This document shows, piece after piece, positions 1 to 6,113 of a stretch of DNA of 6,180 nt. Positions within the stretch are counted from its first letter, which is position 1. Every line of letters starts with the position of its first letter. Below the pieces are notes generated by a model. That model was not told the DNA's origin. It did not search any database and saw only the letters and a list, made by a program, of their open reading frames with translations. The position numbers and the translations under genes were made by a program. This stretch comes from Alphaproteobacteria bacterium (GTDB taxonomy: Bacteria; Pseudomonadota; Alphaproteobacteria; ATCC43930; CGMCC-115725): positions 1 through 6,180 of the forward strand of contig VAZR01000161.1 in NCBI GenBank assembly GCA_005888515.1, read 5' to 3'.

Positions 1-1
1 G

Positions 2-520
2 GAAATCGAGCTGCGGCCGCTACCCGCCGGCGAGACGCTGGCGCAGCATCTCGATGAGGGCCGGATCGACGGCTTGATTTCGGCGCTGGCACCGTCCTGC
101 TTCGGGTGTAATCCGGCGGTGCAGCGCCTCTTTCCCGATTATCGCGCGGCGGAAGAGGCATATTTCGAACGCACCCGCATGTTCCCGATCATGCATGTGG
201 TCGGCATCCGCCGCTCGCTGCTCGAAAAGCATCCGTGGCTGGCGGTGAACACTTACGTCGCTTATCAGAAAGCCAAGGAGATCTGCTATCGCCAGCTGGA
301 GACGATCGGGCATCTGTTCACGACGCTGCCCTGGCCGGTCGAGGAACTGGCGCGCGCCCGCGCCTTGATGGGCGAGGATTTCTGGTCCTACGGCGTCAAG
401 GCCAACCGGCGCGAATTGGCGGCGGTCAGCCGCTACGCAGTCGAACAGGGCATCATCGACCGCCAGCTTTCTCCCGAAGATTTGTTCGCGCCCTCGACCT
501 TGTCGCTGTCGAAGATCTGA
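2..520 (+). CDS. 4,5-dihydroxyphthalate decarboxylase-like protein, C-terminal part (5' end outside window)
   Basis: The frame is open from the window edge to a TGA at 518-520 and gives 172 residues; the family is usually about 320-340 residues, so about half is visible. The wording is that of the 4,5-dihydroxyphthalate decarboxylase / periplasmic-binding-like family: an APSCF segment, then RLFPDYRAAEEAYF, FPIMHVVGIRRSL, EKHPWLAVN, LMGEDFWSYG and the closing ELFAP-like DLFAPSTL. In characterised phthalate pathways this enzyme removes CO2 from 4,5-dihydroxyphthalate to give protocatechuate; many homologues are annotated only as substrate-binding-like proteins and their substrate is unknown. 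A TTG at 74 is an internal codon, since the family match continues upstream of it without a break. The broken MFS gene begins 20 bases downstream on the same strand, which suggests a small catabolic or uptake unit. Family assignment is firm; the exact substrate is inference. Confidence 0.85.
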   Translation, partial: EIELRPLPAGETLAQHLDEGRIDGLISALAPSCFGCNPAVQRLFPDYRAAEEAYFERTRMFPIMHVVGIRRSLLEKHPWLAVNTYVAYQKAKEICYRQLETIGHLFTTLPWPVEELARARALMGEDFWSYGVKANRRELAAVSRYAVEQGIIDRQLSPEDLFAPSTLSLSKI

Positions 521-540
521 CGCCCCGATCGAAAGGCCTG

Positions 541-1887
541 ATGAGCGATATCCCGGCCAAACCGGCCGAGCACGAGTGATCGCGATCATCATGCCGACGA
601 TCGTCGCCGATATCGGCGGCGCCGCCTATTACACCTGGGCGGCGATGCTCTACACGATCGGCTCGATCGTCGGCGGCGCGTCGACAGGAATCGTGTGGGG
701 TCGGCTTGGTGCGCGGCGCGGCTACGCGATGGGGGCCGGAATCTTCGCGCTGGGCACCGTGGCATGCGCGCTGGCGCCGGATATCGGCACCCTGATCGCC
801 GCGCGCACGGTGCAGGGATGGGCCGGCGGTCGCCGGCAGCGGCATGGCGCTGATCACCAGCCTCTACAGCGCGCGCCTGCGCACCCGCATTATCGCGATA
901 TCGCAAGGCACGTTTACCGCCTGTCACCTGAGCGGACCGGTGGTCGGCGGCATGTTCGCCGCGATGCATTGGTGGCGCGGTTCGTTCTGGGCGATGGCGC
1001 CGTTCATGCTGGCCTTTGCCGCTCTCGCTTACGCGAAAATACCCGAGCAACTCGGCGACGAAAGCGCGCGGCACCGGCCTCCGTCGCCGCCGCTGCTGCG
1101 ATTGGCGGGGCTGGCCGCCGGGGTGTGCTGCGTCGCCGCGGCCGGTCCGGTCCAAGCTTTGCCGCTGCGCCTCCTGCTGATTGCCGGCGGGATCGCGGTG
1201 GTCGGCCTCATTTTCCGGCTCGACCGCCGCGCCGCCAATAATTTGTTCCCGGCACGCGCGCTGTCACTCAACGCGCCGATCGGGCTGGGTCTGTGGATCC
1301 TGGCGCTGCATGGCATGACGCAGACCTCGGTCAACCTGTTCCTGCCGCTGTTGCTGCAAGTCGTGCACGGCGTCTCGCCGGTGTTCGTCAACTTTCTCAG
1401 CATCATTATCTCGTGCGGCTGGACGATCGGCACCTTCGCCGCCTCGGGCTGGTCAGGGGCCCGCGAGCGGCTGGCGCTCGCCTCCGGTCCGGTGCTCGCT
1501 TTCGCGGGCCTGGCGTGCCTGACGCTCGTCGCCGTGCAGCCGGTATTGGTCTTGCTGGCGGCGAGCACACTGCTGATGGGCATCGGCATCTACAACGTGC
1601 ATCTGGTGGCCCGCACGATGGCGAGCGCCGCAATCGGCGAGCAGCGCAGCCTGGCTTCGGCGCTGACCTCGGTCCGCTCGCTCGGCACCGCCTTTGGTGC
1701 GGCGATTGCCGGGGTCGTCGCCAGCACCGCCGGGCTCGGAGCAGCGACCGAGCCTCAGGCGGTCGGGCATGCGGTGACGATGGTCTATCTGTTCTGTTGG
1801 GTCCCGTTCGGTCTTGCCGCGGTCTGTATGTTCCGCTTCATCCGCCTTGCCCTGCCGCGCCTGGCCGCCGCGCCTTTCGCGGACTGA
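541..1887 (+). pseudogene. MFS transporter (drug/H+ antiporter type), disrupted by a 5' lesion and a frameshift
   Basis: Three pieces in two frames make up one transporter. An ATG at 541, with GAAAGG at 530-535 in front, starts MSDIPAKPAEHE and meets TGA at 577-579. Homology starts abruptly at 576 in another frame with VIAIIMPTIVADIGG, the end of helix 1 in this family, followed by helix 2, a motif-A-like loop (GRLGARRG), helix 3 and helix 4 up to QGWAGG at about 828. The match then continues from 829 in the frame of the first ATG (VAGSGMALITSLYS) to TGA at 1885-1887, with about eight to ten further hydrophobic segments. Most of helix 1 is therefore missing, and a net +1 (or -2) shift lies at 825-832. 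Rebuilt, the protein would be about 440-450 residues against about 460-500 for relatives. It resembles EmrB/QacA-type exporters that would sit in the inner membrane; the substrate cannot be told. A GTG at 576 could start a short product but would lack helix 1 and still hit the shift. Decay or sequence error are both possible. Confidence 0.75.
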
Positions 1888-2018
1888 GTGGCCGTGTGGC
1901 GGGTGGCGCATCTGAAGCCCGGATTCGCGCCGCTCAGTTCAGGCAGACCCAAAAAGGCCACAGCAAAGTGACGGGATCGTAAACCCCCTCTTAACCATGC
2001 ACGACCAGCCTTGCGCGC

Positions 2019-2522
2019 ATGGCGCAGAGTATCGGCACGGACAAGACAAAGGCGGCTGCGGATTTGGTGCTCCGCTATCTGATCGCCAGGGCTTTGTTCA
2101 GGGGAACGCTTTTCAAGCCGCCAAAGAACCTCGAATATCAGATCAGCGGTGGGGTCAGGTATCCAGGTGGTGGAGTGCTGCTGAACGAAGTCAGCCTCAG
2201 ACCCATCCCGGCCATCGTATACGACCGCAAGGACCCGGATTTCTGGGCGGCGGTCATTGGCGGCGACGACAGCGCAATCGACATGGATCCGGCGGATTTG
2301 AACGAGATTCGGCGCGTCGTTCTGTCCGACAAAGGAGCCCTGCCGCTGCCGCAACAGGGCCAGGACGTCGCGCAGCACCGAGAGGGATCGCAACAAGCGC
2401 CCGCGCTATCCAACAGCGACACCCTGCAGCGCGCCGATCCGCGCAACGGCCGAATAAACGCCCGCCTCAGCCGTCCTTACCGCGCAGTCCAATTCCTCAT
2501 GCGCCGCCTCGCGCTCAGCTAG
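2019..2522 (+). CDS. Orphan hypothetical ORF (167 aa), doubtful
   Basis: An ATG-to-TAG frame (stop 2520-2522) of 167 residues that I do not recognise. Residues 1-105 look protein-like: an amphipathic start (LVLRYLIARALFRGTLF), a glycine-rich stretch, and PAIVYDRKDPDFWAAVIGG followed by an acidic DDSAIDMDPADLNEI segment. From about residue 106 the sequence turns into Q/R/S/P-rich low-complexity text that resembles an out-of-frame or antisense reading. No Shine-Dalgarno sequence is visible before the ATG. Third-position G/C is clearly weaker than in aroA, with codons such as AGG, GGA, AGA and GTA that its neighbours use little. The longest competing frame (minus, 1785-2396) runs into the antisense of the MFS gene and looks worse. 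It could be a foreign gene, a 3'-damaged remnant, or a chance ORF. Confidence 0.3.
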   Translation: MAQSIGTDKTKAAADLVLRYLIARALFRGTLFKPPKNLEYQISGGVRYPGGGVLLNEVSLRPIPAIVYDRKDPDFWAAVIGGDDSAIDMDPADLNEIRRVVLSDKGALPLPQQGQDVAQHREGSQQAPALSNSDTLQRADPRNGRINARLSRPYRAVQFLMRRLALS

Positions 2523-2561
2523 CGGCTTGTCCGCGCAAACCCTCACGCTGCCGGCCGCCAT
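2406..2561 (-). CDS. Possible small ORF (51 aa), helical, unrecognised
   Basis: On the minus strand an ATG at 2559-2561 opens a 51-residue frame ending with TAG at 2406-2408. The product is rich in Ala, Glu, Val and Arg and reads like one amphipathic helix (AEREAAHEELDCAVRTAEAG, then VYSAVARIGALQ). Its codons end mostly in G or C, more like the host genes than the overlapping plus ORF in this part. GGAG lies only 2-3 bases before the ATG, too close for a normal ribosome site. It lies just beyond the tRNA-Ala terminator in the direction of transcription and has no obvious promoter. No function can be assigned, and chance in GC-rich DNA remains the simplest alternative. Confidence 0.15.
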   Translation of the reverse strand: MAAGSVRVCADKPLAEREAAHEELDCAVRTAEAGVYSAVARIGALQGVAVG

Positions 2562-2610
2562 GTCTCCGGTGAGGCTGATTAATCCCTGACTGCGCGCTCA
2601 AACAGCATTG

Positions 2611-2642
2611 AAAAAGGGCTTAGCCGTTGCGGCTAAGCCCTT
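2611..2642 (-). terminator. Intrinsic terminator of tRNA-Ala
   Basis: A perfect 13-bp stem, AAGGGCTTAGCCG at 2614-2626 against CGGCTAAGCCCTT at 2630-2642, closes a 3-base loop. Read on the minus strand it is followed by T residues (complement of the A run 2611-2615). It begins 8 bases after the encoded CCA of the tRNA, so it fits as that gene's terminator and marks the end of the minus-strand block. Confidence 0.9.
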
Positions 2643-2650
2643 CGTCTGAA

Positions 2651-2726
<76 letters not shown>

Positions 2727-2776
2727 ATAAAATCTCCTCGCGGAATCTCCTTACCGGCCTAGGTGCCGGGCGGCTG

Positions 2777-2801
2777 AAAAATTAGGAACGGCGGAGCGCC
2801 G
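2777..2801 (-). terminator. Probable terminator of the zinc-ribbon gene
   Basis: On the minus strand a short hairpin (CGGCG, loop CTC, CGCCG; plus positions 2789-2801) is followed by TTCCTAATTTTT, with five T at 2777-2781. It lies 35 bases after the TGA of the FYDLN-acid gene and before the tRNA. The stem is only 5 bp and the T run starts 7 bases after it, so termination may be partial. Confidence 0.4.
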
Positions 2802-2836
2802 CAGCAAGCGGAAAATCGTCTCCGCGGCGCGGCCGA

Positions 2837-3205
2837 TCAGGGTTCCTCCTCTTCGACATTGTCGATGACTTCGGCCATGTCGTCCTCGTCCTCGCCGAGT
2901 TCGGAGGCGTCCTCGATCAGCTCCTCCTCTTCCTCGTTCTCCTCGAGCGGCACGCCCTCCTCGGCCTCTTCATCGGCCGTCTCGACCTCCTCGGTTTCCA
3001 GATCGGCATCGATCTCCTCGGCGCCGACCGGCTCCAGCTCCTTCTCGACCGGTGCGGCGGGCCGTGTTCGGCGCGATTTCAGAAACGCTTCGGGATCGAA
3101 CGGCGTCGCGCATTTTGGGCAGACGATCGGGTCGCGCATCAAATCGTAGTAGCGCGTCCCGCAACTCGGGCAGATGCGCTTGGTGCCCCATTCCGGTTTC
3201 GCCAC
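2837..3205 (-). CDS. TIGR02300/FYDLN-acid family protein: zinc ribbon with long acidic tail
   Basis: The 122-residue product starts at GTG (3203-3205) with AAGGAG at 3211-3216, five bases upstream, which fixes the start. Residues 1-42 form a zinc ribbon with cysteine pairs C12/C15 (CPSC) and C29/C32 (CPKC). Between them lies YYDLM (19-23), a variant of the FYDLN motif that names the family. A basic linker (KSRRTR, 43-48) follows. Residues 56-122 carry no Lys, Arg or His and consist largely of Glu and Asp, with runs such as [12 protein letters not shown]. The family is small, conserved in Alphaproteobacteria, and of unknown function; its usual place beside aroA matches this window. The ribbon plus acidic tail suggests a nucleic-acid or RNA-polymerase-associated protein, or a basic-protein partner, but that is inference. 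The gene diverges from aroA across a 162-base gap. Confidence 0.93.
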   Translation of the reverse strand: MAKPEWGTKRICPSCGTRYYDLMRDPIVCPKCATPFDPEAFLKSRRTRPAAPVEKELEPVGAEEIDADLETEEVETADEEAEEGVPLEENEEEEELIEDASELGEDEDDMAEVIDNVEEEEP

Positions 3206-3210
3206 GGCGG

Positions 3211-3216
3211 CTCCTT
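3211..3216 (-). promoter_or_regulatory. Shine-Dalgarno site of the zinc-ribbon gene
   Basis: AAGGAG on the minus strand, five bases before the GTG. It decides the GTG at 3203-3205 as the start, because the frame has no nearby ATG. Confidence 0.8.
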
Positions 3217-3239
3217 CAACTCAGATGTAATTCGATCGC

Positions 3240-3275
3240 ATGGCGCGCGCCATTGCCACAGGCGCCGCCGCCTGT
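3240..3275. repeat. Two adjacent palindromes in the divergent intergenic region
   Basis: A perfect 14-bp palindrome, ATGGCGCGCGCCAT, occupies 3240-3253. Four bases later an inverted repeat, ACAGGCG-CCGC-CGCCTGT, occupies 3258-3275 with 7-bp arms. Both lie in the 162-base gap between the divergent zinc-ribbon and aroA genes. They could be operator sites for a dimeric regulator or structured leader sequence; palindromes made only of G and C arise often by chance here, but the ends of both also contain A/T pairs that match. Confidence 0.45.
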
Positions 3276-3278
3276 CAA
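3250..3278 (-). promoter_or_regulatory. Candidate promoter for the zinc-ribbon gene
   Basis: The minus strand carries a perfect TTGACA (complement of 3273-3278), which overlaps one arm of the 3258-3275 inverted repeat. At 17 bases spacing the -10 position reads CAATGG (3250-3255), a poor match to TATAAT. Transcription from here would give a leader of about 35-40 bases. Only the -35 element is convincing. Confidence 0.3.
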
Positions 3279-3356
3279 AAGCAAAGACAAGACGGCGCGG
3301 CATTCGGCTGCGGCATATGGGCCGAACCGTCCGCGGCGGCAAGAGTTTTGATCTCC

Positions 3357-3360
3357 GAGG
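3357..3360 (+). promoter_or_regulatory. Shine-Dalgarno site of aroA
   Basis: GAGG lies seven bases before the ATG at 3368. It favours that start over the upstream in-frame ATG at 3317, which has no such site, and over the ATG at 3398. Confidence 0.6.
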
Positions 3361-3367
3361 CACGCGT

Positions 3368-4726
3368 ATGCCTGACGATGCTGTCCTGCGCTCTGCGATG
3401 CCGCTCGCCGCGGCGCGTCCCGCCGCGCCGCTGTCCGGCGCGATTACGGTGCCCGGCGACAAATCGATTTCGCACCGCGCGCTGATGCTCGGCGCGCTCG
3501 CGGTCGGCCGCACCGAGATCCGCGGTCTGTTGGAGGGCGAGGATGTGTTGGCGACCGCCGCGGCGTTGCGCGCGATGGGCGCCGATATCACGCGCCAGGC
3601 AGACGGCCATTGGCAGGTTGACGGGGTCGGGCTGGGCGGCCTCGCCGAACCGGCCAACGTCATCGATCTTGGCAATTCCGGAACCGCGGCGCGGCTGCTG
3701 CTCGGGATCCTCGCGACTCATCCTTTCACCGCCTTCGTGAGCGGCGATGCATCGCTGCGCAGCCGGCCGATGCGCCGCGTGATCGACCCGCTGTCGCGTT
3801 TTGGCGCGCATTTCCTGTGCCGCGAGGGCGGGCGGCTGCCGCTCGCGGTGACCGGGGCGGCCGATCCTGTGCCGCAGATTTATCGCCTGCCAGTGCCGTC
3901 GGCGCAGGTCAAATCGGCGGTGCTGCTCGCCGGGCTCAACACGCCGGGCGAGACCACGGTCATCGAGCCGCAGCCGACGCGTGACCATACCGAGCGCATG
4001 CTCGGCCATTTCGGCGCCCGGGTGCGGATCGACCCCGACTCGGATGGCGGGCGCCGCATCACGGTCGAAGGCTATCCGGAGCTGATCGCCGCGCCGATCA
4101 CAGTGCCGGGCGATCCGTCCTCGGCGGCATTTCCGCTGGTCGCCGCGCTGATCGTGCCGGGCTCCGACGTGACGATCGCCAATGTCGGGCTCAACCCGAC
4201 GCGCGCCGGGCTGATCGCCAGCCTGCGCGAAATGGGCGCCGACATCACATTGCAGAAACAGCGCACCGAGGGTGGCGAGCCGGTCGCCGATCTCCACGTG
4301 CGCGCCGGTTCGCTCAAGGGCGCCGACATCCCGCCGGAACGCGCGCCGTCGATGATCGATGAATATCCGATCCTCGCGGTCGCCGCCGCTTGCGCGAAGG
4401 GCCGCACGGTGATGCGCGGCCTCGCCGAATTGCGGGTCAAGGAAAGCGACCGCCTCGCCGCGATCGCGACCGGCCTCGCCGCTTGTGGCGTGCGCGTCGA
4501 TGTCCAGGGTGATGACCTGATCGTCGAGGGTTCCGGCAATTTCCCGGCGGGCGGCGCGCGGGTCGCCACCCAGCTCGACCACCGCATCGCGATGGCTTTC
4601 CTGGTTTTGGGCCTCGCCGCCAACCAGCCGGTCGCAATCGACGATAGCCGGCCGATCGCCACGAGCTTTCCGGATTTCGTGCCATTGATGAACCGGCTCG
4701 GGGCGCAATTTACCCAGGAGGGTTGA
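3368..4726 (+). CDS. aroA: 3-phosphoshikimate 1-carboxyvinyltransferase (EPSP synthase), class II type
   Basis: This cytosolic enzyme transfers the enolpyruvyl group of phosphoenolpyruvate to shikimate-3-phosphate in chorismate synthesis. The 452-residue product has the normal length and both repeated halves. All four hallmarks of class II enzymes are visible: GDKS (30-33), SAQVK (178-182), RDHTE (205-209) and NPTR (276-279). Catalytic residues corresponding to E. coli D313 and E341 are D331 in SMIDEYP and E359 in RVKESDR. The C-terminal LDHRIAM (403-409) is present. The overall wording resembles the glyphosate-tolerant CP4 enzyme, yet the GNSGT motif (102-106) has Gly105 where CP4 has its key Ala. 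The start at 3368 is preferred because GAGG lies seven bases upstream; an ATG at 3317 would add 17 residues without a ribosome site. It diverges from the zinc-ribbon gene and leads the DUF1326-cmk block; no terminator is seen after it. Confidence 0.97.
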   Translation: MPDDAVLRSAMPLAAARPAAPLSGAITVPGDKSISHRALMLGALAVGRTEIRGLLEGEDVLATAAALRAMGADITRQADGHWQVDGVGLGGLAEPANVIDLGNSGTAARLLLGILATHPFTAFVSGDASLRSRPMRRVIDPLSRFGAHFLCREGGRLPLAVTGAADPVPQIYRLPVPSAQVKSAVLLAGLNTPGETTVIEPQPTRDHTERMLGHFGARVRIDPDSDGGRRITVEGYPELIAAPITVPGDPSSAAFPLVAALIVPGSDVTIANVGLNPTRAGLIASLREMGADITLQKQRTEGGEPVADLHVRAGSLKGADIPPERAPSMIDEYPILAVAAACAKGRTVMRGLAELRVKESDRLAAIATGLAACGVRVDVQGDDLIVEGSGNFPAGGARVATQLDHRIAMAFLVLGLAANQPVAIDDSRPIATSFPDFVPLMNRLGAQFTQEG

Positions 4727-4787
4727 TCGAATCCGTTGCCCGGTTGATCGTGTCGCCGGGACGCGGATGCGCGAGCGGGACTTCAGC

Positions 4788-4795
4788 AGGGGAGG
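4788..4795 (+). promoter_or_regulatory. Shine-Dalgarno site of the DUF1326 gene
   Basis: AGGGGAGG sits five bases before the ATG at 4801 and is the strongest ribosome site in the window. It fixes this start over the upstream in-frame start at 4723 and shows that the 5' part of the frameshifted gene is a real gene start. Confidence 0.75.
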
Positions 4796-4800
4796 CGGCG

Positions 4801-5422
4801 ATGCCGACGCAATGGCAACTGACCGGCGATTATTTTGAGAACTGCAACTGCAATGTCGTCTGCCCCTGCCTTGCATCGCCGGCTGCACCGCTGACCTCGC
4901 GGCCGAGCCAGGGGGGACTGCGCGGTCGTGCTTGCCTTCCACATTGACAGCGGACGCTACGGCGACGTCTCGCTCGACGGGTTGAATGTAGCGCTGGCGG
5001 TCCACTCACCGGGTCCGATGGCCGACGGCAACCTGGCGGTCGCGGCCTATATCGACGAGCGTGCAAACGACCAACAAACCACGGCGCTCGGGACGATCTT
5101 CACCGGTGCCGAGGGCGGCCCGATGGCAGCTTTCGCGCCGCTGATCACCCGACAGCTTGGGGTTAAGAAGACACCGATCCGCTATGCCATCGAAGGCAAG
5201 AGCCGCTCGGTCGAGATACCCGGCATCATGCAGATGGCGGTCGCGCCGATCCCGACGATGCATCCGAGCGGCGAAATCTGGGCGAACCTCGGCCATCCCG
5301 CCGCGCCGGACCGGCTCGCCCTTGCGGTCGGCAACCCCGGCAGCACCTTTGCCGATCACGGCATGCGCTGGGACAATTCGGGGAAGAACGGCCATTACGC
5401 GCCGATCAGCTGGGCGAACTAG
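4801..5422 (+). pseudogene. DUF1326 family gene, frameshifted in a G6 run
   Basis: The ATG at 4801 opens MPTQWQLTGDYFENCNCN and then VVCPCLASP, with the family's cysteine cluster C15, C17, C21 and C23. The frame is lost at GGGGGG (4911-4916) and would stop at TGA 4945-4947. The match goes on in the next frame as GDCAVVLAFHIDSGRYGDVS and runs to TAG at 5420-5422. Dropping one G gives an unbroken protein of 206 residues, the usual family length of about 200-210, with a further conserved Cys right at the repaired point. DUF1326 proteins are soluble and of unknown biochemical role; the Cys cluster suggests metal or thiol chemistry, which is inference. The gene lies 74 bases after aroA and runs up to the cmk coding region. 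The single-base fault in a homopolymer could be a sequencing error, a slippage switch, or real decay; the rest of the gene looks undamaged. Confidence 0.8.
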
Positions 5423-5423
5423 C

Positions 5424-6113
5424 ATCCGCGGTGCCCGGCCCTTTATCGTCGCGATCGACGGGCCGGCGGCCTCGGGCAAGGGCACCCTGGCGCGCCGCCT
5501 CGCCGAACGTTTCCGGCTGGCTCATCTCGATACCGGCAAGCTTTACCGCGCCACCGCCTCGATTGTGCTCGCGGCGGGCGCCGATCCGGCCGACAAGGTC
5601 GCGGCGACAGCCGCGGCCCGGCGGGTCGATATGGCGCGCCTGGACGATCCGGACCTGCTGACCGAGGAGGTTGCCCAAGCCTCCTCGATCGTCGCCGCGA
5701 TCCCGGCGGTCCGGGCGGCATTGCTCGATCGGCAGCGGCAGTTTGCGGCCGATCCGTCATCACCCTCAAAGGGACCTAAACCGCGTGGCGCGGTTCTCGA
5801 CGGCCGCGACATCGGGACCGCGGTGTGCCCCGATGCGATGGTCAAGCTGTTTGTGACAGCCAGCGCCGAGATCCGCGCCGAACGGCGGCTCCGGGAGTTG
5901 CGGCAGCGCGGGGCGACGGTTATATACGGCGATGTCCTGCAGGACATGAAGGAACGCGACGCGCGCGACAGCGAGCGTCGGGTCGCTCCCCTCGCGGCAG
6001 CCCCCGATGCCGTCACGATAGACACGACCGGGCTCGATGCCGATCAGGCATTCGAGCAGGCCTCCGAGATTATTGCGCGCGCGCTCGCCGCCCATGGCAT
6101 GAGCTCCGGCTGA
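5424..6113 (+). CDS. cmk: (d)CMP kinase; 5' start unresolved
   Basis: Cytidylate kinase phosphorylates CMP and dCMP with ATP in the cytosol. Counting from 5424, the product has Walker A GPAASGKGT (13-21), the substrate segment HLDTGKLYR (34-42), LDGRDIGTAVCPDA (125-138), and RDARDSERRVAPL near the C-terminus; about 225-230 residues is normal. The start is a problem. No ATG, GTG or TTG lies in frame near the family N-terminus: the closest is a TTG at 5349, which would add 25 residues of antisense-like text overlapping the DUF1326 gene. A GTG at 5431 reads MPGP but is one frame off; one extra C in the CCC at 5439-5441 would make MPGPFIVAIDGPAASG, a typical Cmk start. The given left end is the ATC codon just after the DUF1326 stop and is a placeholder. 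An unusual insert of about 10 residues (110-120) precedes GRD. rpsA normally follows but is not visible. Confidence 0.9.
   Translation: MRGARPFIVAIDGPAASGKGTLARRLAERFRLAHLDTGKLYRATASIVLAAGADPADKVAATAAARRVDMARLDDPDLLTEEVAQASSIVAAIPAVRAALLDRQRQFAADPSSPSKGPKPRGAVLDGRDIGTAVCPDAMVKLFVTASAEIRAERRLRELRQRGATVIYGDVLQDMKERDARDSERRVAPLAAAPDAVTIDTTGLDADQAFEQASEIIARALAAHGMSSG

Larger units (their letters stand above)
1888..2610. other. Poorly coding spacer between the MFS remnant and the tRNA terminator
   Basis: This 723-base stretch contains no gene I recognise. It is visibly less GC-rich than its neighbours, and no frame shows the strong third-position G/C bias of aroA or cmk across its length. Positions 1888-2018 show no coding signal and no clear promoter. 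Two weak ORFs are listed separately (2019-2522 on plus, 2406-2561 on minus). It lies at the 3' side of a tRNA gene, a place where foreign DNA often enters, but I find no integrase, no terminal repeats and no convincing copy of the tRNA 3' end. It may be eroded foreign DNA or plain intergenic sequence. Confidence 0.5.

Noticed and set aside
2165..2176. TGGTGGAG matching the tRNA-Ala 3' end, as a possible attachment-site copy
   Set aside because: Only eight bases match and there is no integrase or other element gene between the two sites, so chance is the better explanation.
1785..2396. A 203-residue minus-strand ORF across the spacer
   Set aside because: It runs into the antisense of the MFS gene, has no ribosome site and shows no recognisable motif. 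Its composition looks like an antisense reading.
1997..2572. A second plus-strand ORF of 191 residues overlapping the orphan ORF
   Set aside because: Its product is Arg/Pro/Gln/Ser-rich low-complexity text typical of an out-of-frame reading.
2733..2760. Repeated AGGAGATT on the minus strand just upstream of tRNA-Ala
   Set aside because: Two 8-base copies 5 bases apart are too short to separate from chance, and they do not match a known promoter element.
3275..5005. A 576-residue open frame on the minus strand across aroA
   Set aside because: It is the antisense of aroA and of the start of DUF1326, rich in Arg, His and Asp, as expected for the complement of a GC-rich gene. The plus-strand frame is a certain AroA.
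5157..5423. Extension of cmk upstream to the TTG at 5157
   Set aside because: The added 89 residues are Arg/Ser-rich text from another frame of the DUF1326 gene; no Cmk has such an extension.
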